The notes beneath the pieces were generated by a model. It was given only the letters and a program-made list of their open reading frames with translations. It had not been told where the DNA came from and did not search any database. Below, one piece after another: positions 27,973 through 37,469 of a DNA stretch of 57,747 nt. The position numbers and the translations under genes are program-made. Source of the stretch: an uncultured Pseudomonadales bacterium (GTDB lineage Bacteria; Pseudomonadota; Gammaproteobacteria; Pseudomonadales; Porticoccaceae); NCBI GenBank assembly GCA_943787675.1, contig CALSNK010000002.1, positions 1 through 57,747 of the forward strand, in the 5' to 3' direction. Numbering within the stretch: position 1 is the first letter of the stretch; each line of letters begins with the position of its first letter.

Positions 27973-28028
27973 ATGGGTGATCGTTTTGTTTAATGGTGTA
28001 AGTTCTGTTTATTCGGTTTAATAGCGCC

Positions 28029-28925
28029 ATGGTAAATAAAAATATAATCGGCAGCATTGATGGCTCACTGACAGCCAGCGACTCGTTAATGGATCGAGGT
28101 CTGGCCTATGGTCATGGGTTGTTTGAGACCATGCGCCTGTATCGGGGACAGCTGCCTCTTAAGCGCTGGCACCTTAGCCGCTTGATTCGCGATGGGGCTA
28201 CGCTGGGTATTCCTCTGAATCTATCTGTGGTTGAGCAGCAGCTTTACGATTTTCAACAGCATCTTACGCAGCAAAATATTGATACTGGCGTGATCAAGCT
28301 AATCGCCAGTGCTGGCCTTGGTGGTCGAGGCTATAAGAGCCCAGCATCCATTACACCGCGAGTTATCTGTTTGTACGCTGAACTGCCAGACCAAGAGACA
28401 GGGCAAGAGCCCAATATTAAGAAGGAGCAGGGCATCTGCCTGAGGCACTGTGATTATCGCCTGCCTTGTAATCCCGTTTTAGCTGGAATCAAACATCTTA
28501 ATCGACTCGATCAGGTGATGGCGCGCAACGAATGGTCTGACGAGAGCTATGCCGATGGACTTATGTTTGACCAAAACAACTTTCTTATTGAAACCACCGC
28601 CGCAAATATTTTCCTCCATACCCCCCAGCAGGGTTGGATTACCCCAAGCTTAAACAATGCTGGGGTATCTGGGGTAATGCGGCATGTGCTGCTCGAAGAA
28701 ATATTTCCCCAGCTAAAAATACCCGTGACGGTTGTGGAGATTGCCGCTGACCAGCTAGCTGACTGTAACCAGATGTTCACCTGTAACTCGGTACGTGGCA
28801 TTCGCCCAGTGATAGGTTTCGCTCAGGGTCCTGGCCATAAAAATATTGTTGTGCCTCTGACTATCGGCAGCCACACAAACATGGTTCAATCTGCGCTGGC
28901 CGATCACTATCCCTGTTTTCAATGA
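28029..28925 (+). CDS. pabC: Aminodeoxychorismate lyase PabC
   Basis: 298-residue fold-type IV PLP enzyme that releases pyruvate from aminodeoxychorismate to give p-aminobenzoate. It has the DRGLAYGHGLFETMR motif, the PLP lysine in LAGIKHLNRLDQV, and ETTAANIFLHT. It lies in the conserved slot between the fatty-acid genes and mltG. It acts after PabB (10.1-11.5 kb). The stop overlaps the mltG start. Confidence 0.92.
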   Translation: MVNKNIIGSIDGSLTASDSLMDRGLAYGHGLFETMRLYRGQLPLKRWHLSRLIRDGATLGIPLNLSVVEQQLYDFQQHLTQQNIDTGVIKLIASAGLGGRGYKSPASITPRVICLYAELPDQETGQEPNIKKEQGICLRHCDYRLPCNPVLAGIKHLNRLDQVMARNEWSDESYADGLMFDQNNFLIETTAANIFLHTPQQGWITPSLNNAGVSGVMRHVLLEEIFPQLKIPVTVVEIAADQLADCNQMFTCNSVRGIRPVIGFAQGPGHKNIVVPLTIGSHTNMVQSALADHYPCFQ

Positions 28926-29974
28926 TTAAACCTCTCTTACGAATAACTGCGCTTTGCCTATTGCTATTGGCCATTGCTGGGGCCTGGCTATTGGGCTTTG
29001 TGCACCAGCACCTCGACCGACCGGTAAACCTCGCTAAAGAGAGCTCTATCGTCTGGTCTATCGACAGCGGCAGTAGTCTCAGCCTCGTGACTCGCCAGCT
29101 CTATAAAGACAATATTATTTCTCACCCGCGTATTCTTTCTGCCTATGCCAAGCTATCTAATCGAACATCGATACAGGCAGGTAGCTATAGTATTGAGACG
29201 ACAGACAGTGCTCGCACGCTGCTGGCAAAATTTAATCGCGGAGAGGTCATTCTCCATAAAGTGACCTTTCCTGAAGGCTGGTCTTTTAAGCAGTGGCTGT
29301 CTCATCTGGCCAAGATAAAGCAATTTTCTGATATTGCTAACAGTGACCCAGACCAAATATTGGCCGCTGCAGGTCTTGATCTTGCGCATCCAGAGGGTTG
29401 GTTCTTCCCCGACACCTATAGCTACAGCGCCACAGATTCCGTCTCCGACATTCTTGTTCAGGCCCATGGCCAGATGCAGCGGATACTCGACAGGGCCTGG
29501 CAGGCTAGAGAAGATGATCTTCCCTATAAAACCGCCTATGAAGCATTGATTATGGCCTCTATTATCGAGAAAGAGACCGGCGTGACCTACGAGCGGCCCG
29601 AGATTGCCGGGGTATTTGTACGACGCTTGCAGCGGGGTATGCGTCTGCAGACAGACCCTACGGTTATCTATGGCATGGGGGATGCCTACAAAGGCAATAT
29701 TCGCCGCAAGCATTTGAAGCAGCTTACCGCTTATAATACCTATCGGATAAATGGCTTACCCCCAACACCAATTGCAATGCCAAGTGCGGCTGCCATTGAA
29801 GCTGCACTGCATCCACTGCCCGGCAGTAGCCTATACTTTGTAGCACGGGGCGATGGCAGCCATTATTTTTCTGATAGTTTTGCGGAGCACCAGAGCGCGG
29901 TCAGACGGTATCAAATTAAACAGCGGGCGCAGAACTACCAGTCTGCCCCCTCGAAAAAACAGAACAGTCAGTAG
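28922..29974 (+). CDS. mltG: Endolytic peptidoglycan transglycosylase MltG
   Basis: 350 residues, single-pass inner-membrane protein (membrane helix about residues 5-25) with a periplasmic LysM-like and YceG domain. The motifs EGWFFPDTYSY, the catalytic glutamate in ASIIEKETG, LQTDPTVIYG and YNTYRINGLPPTPI are typical. It cleaves nascent glycan strands and so sets their length. It overlaps pabC by 4 nt and precedes tmk by 12 nt. Confidence 0.95.
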   Translation: MIKPLLRITALCLLLLAIAGAWLLGFVHQHLDRPVNLAKESSIVWSIDSGSSLSLVTRQLYKDNIISHPRILSAYAKLSNRTSIQAGSYSIETTDSARTLLAKFNRGEVILHKVTFPEGWSFKQWLSHLAKIKQFSDIANSDPDQILAAAGLDLAHPEGWFFPDTYSYSATDSVSDILVQAHGQMQRILDRAWQAREDDLPYKTAYEALIMASIIEKETGVTYERPEIAGVFVRRLQRGMRLQTDPTVIYGMGDAYKGNIRRKHLKQLTAYNTYRINGLPPTPIAMPSAAAIEAALHPLPGSSLYFVARGDGSHYFSDSFAEHQSAVRRYQIKQRAQNYQSAPSKKQNSQ

Positions 29975-29986
29975 AGCGAATTTCAA

Positions 29987-30628
29987 ATGCGCGGCAAATT
30001 TATCACCATTGAAGGCACTGAAGGCGTGGGTAAAACCACCAATATTGAATTTATTCAGTCCTGGCTAGAGGCCAAGAATCTGGCCTTTGTCTGCACTCGC
30101 GAGCCCGGTGGAACGCCGCTAGCGGAGCAGATTCGTGAGCTATTATTAACGCCTCGCGAAGAGCTGGTGTGTAGCACTGCAGAACTACTGCTGATGTTTG
30201 CCGGGCGAGCTCAGCATCTCCATCAGGTAATAGAGCCGGTGCTCTCCGAGGGCGCCTGGGTGCTTTGCGACCGCTTTACTGACGCCACCTACGCCTATCA
30301 GGGCGCTGGCCGCAATATGCGCACCGATCTGATTGCTGAGCTAGAAATGCTCGTACAGGGCAGTTTAAGACCGGATCTGACACTTATTCTTGATATTCCC
30401 GTGGAGATTGGCCTTAAGCGCGCCAGTGCCCGCAGCGAGCCCGACCGGTTCGAGCAGGAGCAGGTGGAATTCTTTGAGCGTGTGCGCCAAGGATACCTAA
30501 AGATTGCCGCAGAGAATCCCGACCGCTGTGTGATTATTGACGCCTCCAGGCCCCTAGAGGCTGTGCAGCGCCAAATTACCGTCGCATTAGAAGCCTTCTG
30601 GTTCTCTTCTGAGGAATCTAATGCCTAG
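29987..30628 (+). CDS. tmk: Thymidylate kinase
   Basis: 213 residues. P-loop [11 protein letters not shown], the [18 protein letters not shown] segment, [15 protein letters not shown] and the LID-like region [13 protein letters not shown] define dTMP kinase. It makes dTDP for DNA synthesis. It overlaps holB by 8 nt, so the two are co-expressed. Confidence 0.96.
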   Translation: MRGKFITIEGTEGVGKTTNIEFIQSWLEAKNLAFVCTREPGGTPLAEQIRELLLTPREELVCSTAELLLMFAGRAQHLHQVIEPVLSEGAWVLCDRFTDATYAYQGAGRNMRTDLIAELEMLVQGSLRPDLTLILDIPVEIGLKRASARSEPDRFEQEQVEFFERVRQGYLKIAAENPDRCVIIDASRPLEAVQRQITVALEAFWFSSEESNA

Positions 30629-31589
30629 CTCGCCGTCTAGTGAAAAAACTGCCTCGTTGAGCCTGCCTTATCCCTGGCATCAGGAATTATGGGATAGCTA
30701 TAACCAAAATATAGAGCAGGGGCGTATGGCCCATGCCCTAATGCTAACTGGCCCCGAGGGCATAGGCAAAGAGCGCCTGGCCCTGGCCTTAGCTCAACGC
30801 CTACTCTGTTCTGCCGAGATGAGTAAATACGCCTGTGGTTCATGCAAGAGCTGTCAGCTATTGCTGGCCGGTAATCATCCCGACCTTACGGTTCTTGAAC
30901 CGGAAGAAGAGGGTAAAAGAATACTCATCGATCCAGTTCGTAAGCTCTGTACTCTGCTCAGCAAAACAGCCCAGCAGGGCGGTTGGAAACTCGCAGTTAT
31001 CATGCCTGCCGAGTCTATGAATATCAGCGCCTCCAATGCCTTACTCAAAAGCCTTGAAGAACCTCAGGGTAAAACATTATTGATTCTGGTCTCTCATCGT
31101 CCTGGGATGGTATCCGCAACCATTCGTAGCCGCTGCCAAAAATATAATCTGCCACTGCCCGATCGCGAGATAGCGATTCAATGGCTGGCAGAGATAACCG
31201 GTAATAGACAGGAGTCTGAAACGACGCTCGATCTAGCCACCGGCAGGCCACTGTTGGCCTTGGAGTACCTGCAGAGCGACAGCCTAGAGGCTAGGAGGCA
31301 GTTCGAAGCTATCCTGAATAAACTTCGTCTGGGTGAACTGTCGGCCTTAGATGCGGCTCAGCAGTGCCAGAAGCAGAACAGCGATCTAATGCTGGGTTGG
31401 TTTATGGACTACCTGCACCGGCTGGCCACTGGTGAGCTACAAAATAAACCAAATCCCGGGCTGTTTGAGTTTTCCGATAAGTTGCGCAGTGCCCGTGGTT
31501 GGGTTTTGTCTGGCTCTAACCCTAACCCACAGTTACTCTGGGAAGAGTTATTTATGGATTGGCTGCAGGTATTTCGCCGCAGAGCCTAA
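30621..31589 (+). CDS. holB: DNA polymerase III subunit delta'
   Basis: 322-residue clamp-loader subunit. It has a degenerate P-loop [14 protein letters not shown], a zinc module with cysteines in [16 protein letters not shown], and [23 protein letters not shown] with the SRC-type motif [10 protein letters not shown]. It assembles with DnaX and HolA to load the sliding clamp. It sits between tmk and pilZ, the conserved position. Confidence 0.93.
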   Translation: MPSSPSSEKTASLSLPYPWHQELWDSYNQNIEQGRMAHALMLTGPEGIGKERLALALAQRLLCSAEMSKYACGSCKSCQLLLAGNHPDLTVLEPEEEGKRILIDPVRKLCTLLSKTAQQGGWKLAVIMPAESMNISASNALLKSLEEPQGKTLLILVSHRPGMVSATIRSRCQKYNLPLPDREIAIQWLAEITGNRQESETTLDLATGRPLLALEYLQSDSLEARRQFEAILNKLRLGELSALDAAQQCQKQNSDLMLGWFMDYLHRLATGELQNKPNPGLFEFSDKLRSARGWVLSGSNPNPQLLWEELFMDWLQVFRRRA

Positions 31590-31690
31590 GTAGTCTGTGC
31601 TAGTCTTTAGTCATAGCTCAGTGTTGTTAGGTTGATGATGTGTATTAAGGGAATTTGATATTAGTATTAAGGGAAGAGAGAGGCGGTAAT

Positions 31691-32047
31691 ATGGCAAGCA
31701 CAGGATTTAGTGGTGGCAAGGCGGGTATTCTAGCCCTCGAAATTAAAGACGAAGCTGAGCTTTACGAACATTACATGTCGTTTGTGCAGGGGGGCGCTAT
31801 TTTTGTTCCTACCAAAAAAGTCCATGAGTTGGGGGATGAAATTTTTTTCCTGCTGAGTATTTATCTGCGCACCGATCCAATCCCCATGACCGGCAAAGTG
31901 GTCTGGGTGACGCACAAGGGCTCGGGTAGTTCCAAAAAAGAAGGTGTCGGCGTGCAGTTTACCGACGAGCAAGCAGAGCTTAAACTACAGATTGAACAGG
32001 CGTTAACTGGTATGGTGAACTCTCATCATCCGACATTAACGATGTAA
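31691..32047 (+). CDS. pilZ: Type IV pilus assembly protein PilZ
   Basis: 118-residue single PilZ domain. Conserved segments are MSFVQGGAIFVPT, the DPIPMTGKVVWVTHKG strand pair and EGVGVQF. True PilZ of this locus lacks the arginines that bind cyclic di-GMP in other PilZ domains, and none is evident here. ATG at 31691 has a GAGAGGCGG site; the upstream in-frame reading from 31655 is less likely. The protein suggests type IV pili in this organism, consistent with ComEC at the window start. Confidence 0.9.
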   Translation: MASTGFSGGKAGILALEIKDEAELYEHYMSFVQGGAIFVPTKKVHELGDEIFFLLSIYLRTDPIPMTGKVVWVTHKGSGSSKKEGVGVQFTDEQAELKLQIEQALTGMVNSHHPTLTM

Positions 32048-32075
32048 TAAAACCCATAACAAGAAAAGTCTCATT

Positions 32076-32858
32076 ATGCTGGTAGATTCTCACTGCCATC
32101 TCGACCATTTAAAGCTGGATGATCGAGAGGGTGGCCTTAATGCTGTATTGGCAGATGCCCATGCCAAAGGTATTACTCAGTTCCTCAGTGTTGCCGTTGA
32201 TCTGGAAACCTCAGCTTCTCTAGTTGCGCTAACCGCTCAGTACGACAATATTTACTCCTCGGTTGGAGTACATCCTCTGCAGAAGATAACTCAGCCCGTT
32301 CCCCCAGTGGAAACCCTGGTTTCTCTGGCGCAGGCCAAAGGGGTAGTCGCTATCGGCGAGACCGGCCTGGATAATTTTTACAGTGCAGAAACACTACTAT
32401 GGCAGCGTGAAAGCTTCGTGAACCATTTACTGGCTGCCCAGCAAACCAATAAGCCTATTATTATTCACACCAGAGATGCGCGGGACGAAACCATCTCGTT
32501 ACTCCGTGAGTATCCCCTGGCGGCGGGTGGTGTCATGCACTGTTTTACCGAGACTTGGGAGATGGCCAAGGCGGCCATAGAGCTGGGTTTCTATATTTCG
32601 TTCTCGGGGATTGTGACCTTTAACAGTGCTGCAGACTTGCGGGAAGTAGCCAAAAAAGTCCCTCTCGATCGTATTCTGGTGGAGACCGATTCCCCCTGGT
32701 TGGCGCCGGTTCCTCATCGAGGTAAGCAGAATGAACCCCAGTATGTGCGGGAAGTGGCTCAGTGCATTGCCGACCTGCGGGAAATTAGTCTGGAAGAATT
32801 AGCCGAAATTACTACGCAAAACTTCCACCGACTGTTTAAAATACCGGTCAGCCAATAA
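32076..32858 (+). CDS. tatD: TatD-family metal-dependent hydrolase
   Basis: 260 residues with DSHCHLDHLKL (HxH metal ligands), AIGETGLDNFYS, KPIIIHTRDA, GGVMHCFTE and VETDSPWLAPVPHRG, all TatD/YcfH marks. The family acts as a 3'-5' DNase or related metal hydrolase in the cytoplasm. It ends the holB-pilZ-tatD run. Confidence 0.93.
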   Translation: MLVDSHCHLDHLKLDDREGGLNAVLADAHAKGITQFLSVAVDLETSASLVALTAQYDNIYSSVGVHPLQKITQPVPPVETLVSLAQAKGVVAIGETGLDNFYSAETLLWQRESFVNHLLAAQQTNKPIIIHTRDARDETISLLREYPLAAGGVMHCFTETWEMAKAAIELGFYISFSGIVTFNSAADLREVAKKVPLDRILVETDSPWLAPVPHRGKQNEPQYVREVAQCIADLREISLEELAEITTQNFHRLFKIPVSQ

Positions 32859-32893
32859 TCACGAGTCAATAGGCTCACAATAGAGATAGCCCT

Positions 32894-33583
32894 ATGTCAG
32901 AACTTATAGTAAAGCCGACAGCAGAGCCTATGCGAGAAGGACAAACGCCTCAATCCCAGTTTATTATCCGAACCTTTCCCGTCGGTCCGTTGCAATGTAA
33001 TTGCTCCGTGATTGGTGACAGTCTGTCCGGCAAGGCGTTGGTAATCGATCCAGGTGGCGACGCCGACTACATTTTGGCCCTGCTGAAGGACCTAAAGCTA
33101 AAGGCTGTGGGCATTATTCATACTCACGCCCACCTCGATCATATTCTCGCCTCCGGCATTATCAAAGAAGCCACAGGCGCGCCCATCTACCTTCACGAAG
33201 GGGATAAGTTTCTCTGGGACATGGTAGAAGAGCAGTGCGAACGTTTTGGCGTACCCAAGGTGACCCTTCCTGAGCCAGATCATTTTATGCACGACGACCA
33301 AGACCTAAACTGTTGTGGTGGTGTAGCCATTCATACCCCGGGGCATACGCCGGGTTCCCTCAGTTTTTGGTTTGAAGAATATAAAACCCTGATCGCTGGA
33401 GACACATTATTTTTGGGCAGCATTGGGCGCACCGACTTACCTGGAGGTAATTTTGATCAGATAATTACGTCCATTAAAGAACGCATCTACAGTCTCGATG
33501 ACGAGGCTGTCGTGGTTACAGGCCATGGCCCAAACACCAGTATTGGCCATGAAAAAACCAGCAACAGCTTTATACGAGCTTAA
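32894..33583 (+). CDS. Metallo-beta-lactamase-fold hydrolase (glyoxalase II-like)
   Basis: 229 residues. Zinc-ligand motifs are THAHLDH, the later HTPGHTPGSLSF, AGDTLFLGSIGRTDLPGG and VTGHGPNTSIGHEK. It resembles the YcbL/type II glyoxalase group, which hydrolyses glutathione thioesters, but a persulfide dioxygenase-like activity cannot be excluded. The next gene follows 13 nt later. Confidence 0.88.
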   Translation: MSELIVKPTAEPMREGQTPQSQFIIRTFPVGPLQCNCSVIGDSLSGKALVIDPGGDADYILALLKDLKLKAVGIIHTHAHLDHILASGIIKEATGAPIYLHEGDKFLWDMVEEQCERFGVPKVTLPEPDHFMHDDQDLNCCGGVAIHTPGHTPGSLSFWFEEYKTLIAGDTLFLGSIGRTDLPGGNFDQIITSIKERIYSLDDEAVVVTGHGPNTSIGHEKTSNSFIRA

Positions 33584-33596
33584 CCAAGGAGCAACA

Positions 33597-34217
33597 ATGA
33601 AACAGCAACTAGCAACCATGCTGCAATTGCAGGGCGAGATGAACACCAAGGTACATAGCCAGTGGCAAGAGCAGGAATTCGAATGGTACCGTGCCATTTG
33701 GGTGGAATGTGCCGAGCTTCTCGACCATTACGGTTGGAAATGGTGGAAAAAACAGACGCCAGATGTGGATCAGATTGCCCTAGAGTTAGTCGATATCTGG
33801 CACTTTGGTCTCAGCTTATTGCTGCTTAAAGGCGACTCTGTTGAGGAAATTACTGCGAAGGTTACCAAGGAATTCGCCGATTCTCAGCCCAGTGAAGACT
33901 TTGCCACAGACCTAGAAGAGTTCACTGAACAGACCCTGGCCACCAAAGATTTTGATATCGCTGGTTTTGCCCGCCTGATGCATGGCATCAAGATGGACTT
34001 TGAAACTCTGTACATAGGGTATGTGGGTAAAAATGTTCTTAACTTCTTCCGTCAGGACCACGGCTACCAAGACGGCAGCTATCAGAAGCAGTGGGGCGGT
34101 GTTGAAGATAACGAGCACCTGGTTGAGATTGTTGGCCAGCTTGATACCGCATCGGCCACATTTAAAGATGATCTCTACAGCCGCATGGAAGAGACCTACA
34201 AGCGACTTTGCAGCTAG
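33597..34217 (+). CDS. Dimeric (all-alpha) dUTPase-like protein
   Basis: 206 residues with EFEWYRAIWVECAELLDHYGWKWWKK and DQIALELVDIWHFGLSLLL, the EWxxAIxxE and ExxD metal-binding helices of the dimeric dUTPase/MazG-like fold. It probably hydrolyses dUTP to dUMP. ATG at 33597 with an AAGGAG site is chosen. The reading frame is open upstream to 33498, but that part overlaps the previous gene. Confidence 0.88.
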   Translation: MKQQLATMLQLQGEMNTKVHSQWQEQEFEWYRAIWVECAELLDHYGWKWWKKQTPDVDQIALELVDIWHFGLSLLLLKGDSVEEITAKVTKEFADSQPSEDFATDLEEFTEQTLATKDFDIAGFARLMHGIKMDFETLYIGYVGKNVLNFFRQDHGYQDGSYQKQWGGVEDNEHLVEIVGQLDTASATFKDDLYSRMEETYKRLCS

Positions 34218-34367
34218 TCTTTAAAGAGCAGCCGTAATACCAGCTTACATAGCGTTAAATAATAGTATGTATTCGCGGCCCCAGAGATGCATTTTTCTGT
34301 GGCCGCATTATACTGTCGCTCGCTTTTACCCAAACAGATTTACTACCCAATTTTTCGGAGATACATT

Positions 34368-35348
34368 GTGACTTCACCCGTTCGCGTTACCGTTACCGGT
34401 GCAGCTGGCCAAATTAGTTATTCGCTGCTGTTCCGCATCGCCTCTGGCGAGATGCTTGGCCCCAACCAGCCAGTTATTCTGCAGATGCTTGAAATTACAC
34501 CTGCTCTTGAAGCGCTTAAAGGTGTAGCCATGGAATTAGAAGACTGTGCATTCCCATTGCTTGCGGGCATGGTCTGTACCGATGACGCTGCGGTTGCCTT
34601 TAAAGACTCCGACTACGCGCTGCTAGTTGGCGCACGTCCACGTGGCCCAGGCATGGAACGTAAAGACCTGCTAGAAGCCAATGCTGCGATTTTCTCAGCT
34701 CAGGGTAAGGCACTTAACGACAATGCCTCTAAAAACATCAAAGTATTGGTTGTGGGCAACCCAGCTAACACTAATTCGTTGATTGCTCAGCGTAATGCGC
34801 CGGACATTAACCCCCGTCAATTTACTGCAATGACCCGTCTTGATCACAATCGTGCCATGAGCCAAATTGCCAACAAGACTGGCACCACGATCAATGACGT
34901 TACTCATATGACAATCTGGGGTAATCACTCAGCGACTCAGTATCCCGATCTCCACGAAACTAAAATAAACGGTAAGCCAGCCATCGATATGATCGACCAG
35001 GCTTGGTACGAAGCTGACTTTATTCCAACAGTACAGCAGCGTGGCGCAGCTATTATTAAAGCGCGCGGTGCTTCAAGCGCAGCCTCTGCAGCCAATGCCG
35101 CTATCGCGCATATGCGTAGCTGGGCAATGGGTACTGCTGAGGGTGATTGGGTTAGCATGGGTGTTTATAGCGATGGTAGCTATGGCATTACAGAAGGCTT
35201 GATCTACTCTTTTCCCTGCGTCTGTAAAGATGGCGACTGGGAAATTGTTCAGGGACTGGAAATCAATGATTTCTCCCGTGCCAAGATGATAGCCACTCAG
35301 ACAGAGCTCACTGAAGAGCGTGACGCAGTGCAGCACTTACTGCCTTAG
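34368..35348 (+). CDS. mdh: Malate dehydrogenase
   Basis: 326-residue NAD-dependent enzyme of the citric acid cycle. It has the dinucleotide motif [36 protein letters not shown], the NPANTN segment, and the catalytic histidine in [12 protein letters not shown]. The length and sequence fit the ~326-residue type found in many proteobacteria rather than the 312-residue E. coli type. The start is GTG at 34368 with CGGAG upstream; the ORF can extend to 34287 but the extra residues are not family-like. Confidence 0.95.
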   Translation: MTSPVRVTVTGAAGQISYSLLFRIASGEMLGPNQPVILQMLEITPALEALKGVAMELEDCAFPLLAGMVCTDDAAVAFKDSDYALLVGARPRGPGMERKDLLEANAAIFSAQGKALNDNASKNIKVLVVGNPANTNSLIAQRNAPDINPRQFTAMTRLDHNRAMSQIANKTGTTINDVTHMTIWGNHSATQYPDLHETKINGKPAIDMIDQAWYEADFIPTVQQRGAAIIKARGASSAASAANAAIAHMRSWAMGTAEGDWVSMGVYSDGSYGITEGLIYSFPCVCKDGDWEIVQGLEINDFSRAKMIATQTELTEERDAVQHLLP

Positions 35349-35378
35349 TCTGTCTAATTCGCATCGCGAAAAGCCAGT

Positions 35379-35416
35379 AAAAAGGCCGCTCAGATCTTCT
35401 GGGCGGCCTTTTTTTT
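35379..35416 (+). terminator. Rho-independent terminator after mdh
   Basis: GGCCGC/GCGGCC stem extended by weaker pairs, with A-rich left flank and eight Ts at the end, 30 nt after the mdh stop. Confidence 0.85.
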
Positions 35417-35534
35417 CGATCCAATAAAATAAACCGCCCCAAGGGCCAAAACAACCGAGCTTTTTGTAGCTGTGATCCGCCAAAGTTTGCTAAAGTGCTG
35501 CACTGTTAATCGCAAGCGGCAAGAGGATAAATTA

Positions 35535-36012
35535 GTGGCATTTGCTAAAGTTGGAAATAAGGCACCCGCCTTTTCATTGCTGAATCAGCGCGGTGAAAAA
35601 AGTCAGTCTTAAGCAGTTTCAAGGCAACAAAAATGTGGTGGTGTATTTTTACCCCAAAGCCATGACCCCCGGCTGTACCGTTCAAGCCTGCGGTATCCGC
35701 GATACCCGCGCTGAGTTTGCTGCGCTGGACACCGAAGTTATTGCCATTAGTCCTGACTCCGTCGATCGACTAGTAAAATTTGAAGACAAGCAGGAATTAA
35801 ATTTCACACTGCTGTCCGACGAAGACCATGCCATTATCGACAAATATGGTGCCTGGGACCTGAAGAAGTTTATGGGTCGCGAATTTATGGGCGTGCTGCG
35901 CTCAACGTTTATTATCGACAAAGAAGGGCGTATTGCCCATGTGATGGAAAAAGTTAAGACCAAAACCCATCATCAAGATGTGCTTGACTGGGTCGATGAA
36001 AATCTCCGCTAA
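35535..36012 (+). pseudogene. bcp: Peroxiredoxin Bcp/PrxQ, frameshifted near the N-terminus
   Basis: Thioredoxin-dependent thiol peroxidase. A GTG at 35535 with an AGAGGA site opens the frame MAFAKVGNKAPAFSLLNQRG, which stops at 35611-35613 (TAA). The remaining protein is in another frame from 35593. Deleting one A from the run of six at 35596-35601 joins them as NQRGEKVSLKQFQG, the expected family sequence. The peroxidatic cysteine lies in PKAMTPGCTVQAC, with the resolving cysteine 5 residues later. Read as given the gene is broken; a homopolymer error is the simplest explanation. Confidence 0.88.
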
Positions 36013-36082
36013 GTCGAATAGATCCAATACCATTTATACATTATACTTATATTATACTTAATAGCCTAAAGGAAATTTACAG

Positions 36083-36406
36083 ATGTTTTTTATCTCAAGT
36101 GCTTTTGCTCAGTCTGGTGCATCGGAACCAAATCCAATGGTTACATTGTTTATGTTTGCCGGTCTTTTTGTATTCATGTATTTTTTGATTATTCGCCCAC
36201 AGCGCAAGCGTCAAAAAGAGCATACAAATCTGTTAGGTGGTTTAGGTAAGGGCGACGAAGTAGTCATGACTAGCGGAATGCTGGGCAAAATCACTAAGCT
36301 TGAAGGTGATTACGTGGTTTTAGAAGTCACCAACAATCTCGAACTCAAATTTCAAAAAGCTGCTGTTCATGCGGTGCTGCCTAAGGGCACTATAAAAGCT
36401 ATCTAA
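36083..36406 (+). CDS. yajC: Sec translocon accessory protein YajC
   Basis: 107 residues. A short N-terminus ending in AFAQ is followed by one membrane segment (about residues 20-40) with FLIIRPQRKRQKEH, then a small cytoplasmic domain GDEVVMTSGMLGKITKLEGD. It associates with SecDF. Normally yajC follows tgt and precedes secD; here neither neighbour is present and it stands between bcp and dcyD. A perfect palindrome follows the stop. Confidence 0.92.
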   Translation: MFFISSAFAQSGASEPNPMVTLFMFAGLFVFMYFLIIRPQRKRQKEHTNLLGGLGKGDEVVMTSGMLGKITKLEGDYVVLEVTNNLELKFQKAAVHAVLPKGTIKAI

Positions 36407-36419
36407 TTGGATCGCACCC

Positions 36420-36443
36420 GCGAAGGGGCCTAGGCCCCTTCGC
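36420..36443. terminator. Perfect 24-nt palindrome between yajC and dcyD
   Basis: 12-nt arms GCGAAGGGGCCT/AGGCCCCTTCGC with no spacer. In RNA it would form a very stable hairpin at the end of yajC, but an A-rich rather than T-rich stretch follows, so termination would not be of the classic type. An operator for dcyD (ATG 14 nt downstream) is the alternative. Confidence 0.45.
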
Positions 36444-36456
36444 AAAAGGCCACAAT

Positions 36457-37443
36457 ATGATTTCTTACCCCGCTAAACTCAATCTCGCACAGACACCCAC
36501 GCCACTGCACCGATTGGCGCGCCTCTCGGCCAAAATGGCCGGCCCCCGTATCTGGATCAAGCGAGATGATCTCACCGGCTGTCTAACCTCCGGCAACAAG
36601 GTCCGCAAGCTCGAATTTCTCCTCGCTGAAGCCATTGCTAATGGCTGCGACACAATCATTACCTCTGGTGGTGTGCAGTCTAATCACTGCCGTGCTGTCG
36701 CGGTTTTGGGTGCTCAGCTTGGGCTAAGGGTGCATCTCCTATTGCGCTCGGATACCGAGCCTGCCCCCGTGGGTAACTTACTGCTGGATCAGCTGGTAGG
36801 GGCCACAATTAGCCATTACAGTCAGGAAGAATTTAAACAGCTCGATGGTCTCTTTGCTCATTGGCAAGCGCATTACGAGCAACAGGGTGCTAAACCCTTT
36901 TCTATTCCTACTGGTGGCAGTAATGGCACCGGTGTCTGGGGCTATATCGCTGCCGCCGAAGAACTAAAAGCCGACTTTGCACGAGAAAATATCAGCCCTA
37001 GTACTATTGTCCATGCCACAGGGTCTGGCGGTACTCAGGCTGGCTTAATAGTTGGCTGTAAAATCCATAATATGCCGGTTCAGATTGAAGCCTACGCGGT
37101 CTGTGACAATGTCGCCTATTTTGATCGCAAGGTGCGAGATGATCTCAGGCAGTGGCAAGAGCAATTTGCGCCCGACATGGCGTTAGACTCATTAGCAATT
37201 AACACCAATGATCAGTTTGTAGGCCCTGACTATGGTGTGGCTCCGCCAGAAGTGTTTGACACAATCAAAGAACTTGCGGCTCTGGAAGGGGTTATTCTAG
37301 ATCCGGTTTATACCGGCAAAGCATTTCACGGTATGCTGGAAGGAATTCGTCAGGGTAAGTACGACAAAGATTCCGATATAGTATTTCTGCATACCGGTGG
37401 TCTATTTGGATTATTAGCACAACAAGATCGACTCAACTTTTAA
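36457..37443 (+). CDS. dcyD: D-cysteine desulfhydrase / ACC deaminase-family PLP enzyme
   Basis: 328 residues of the fold-type II PLP family shared by D-cysteine desulfhydrase and 1-aminocyclopropane-1-carboxylate deaminase. The PLP lysine lies in LTSGNKVRKLEFLL, with the SGGVQSNHCRAVA and ATGSGGTQAGL phosphate-binding segments. The overall sequence suits DcyD, which yields pyruvate, ammonia and sulfide from D-cysteine, but residues separating the two activities cannot be judged here. It starts a four-gene run with a symporter 26 nt downstream. Confidence 0.8.
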   Translation: MISYPAKLNLAQTPTPLHRLARLSAKMAGPRIWIKRDDLTGCLTSGNKVRKLEFLLAEAIANGCDTIITSGGVQSNHCRAVAVLGAQLGLRVHLLLRSDTEPAPVGNLLLDQLVGATISHYSQEEFKQLDGLFAHWQAHYEQQGAKPFSIPTGGSNGTGVWGYIAAAEELKADFARENISPSTIVHATGSGGTQAGLIVGCKIHNMPVQIEAYAVCDNVAYFDRKVRDDLRQWQEQFAPDMALDSLAINTNDQFVGPDYGVAPPEVFDTIKELAALEGVILDPVYTGKAFHGMLEGIRQGKYDKDSDIVFLHTGGLFGLLAQQDRLNF

Positions 37444-37469
37444 GTCGGCTGAAAATAAAAGAGGCAGTT

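Noticed and set aside
36420..36443. Classic rho-independent terminator of yajC
   Set aside because: The stem is perfect but no T tract follows on either strand, so the call is kept only at low confidence.
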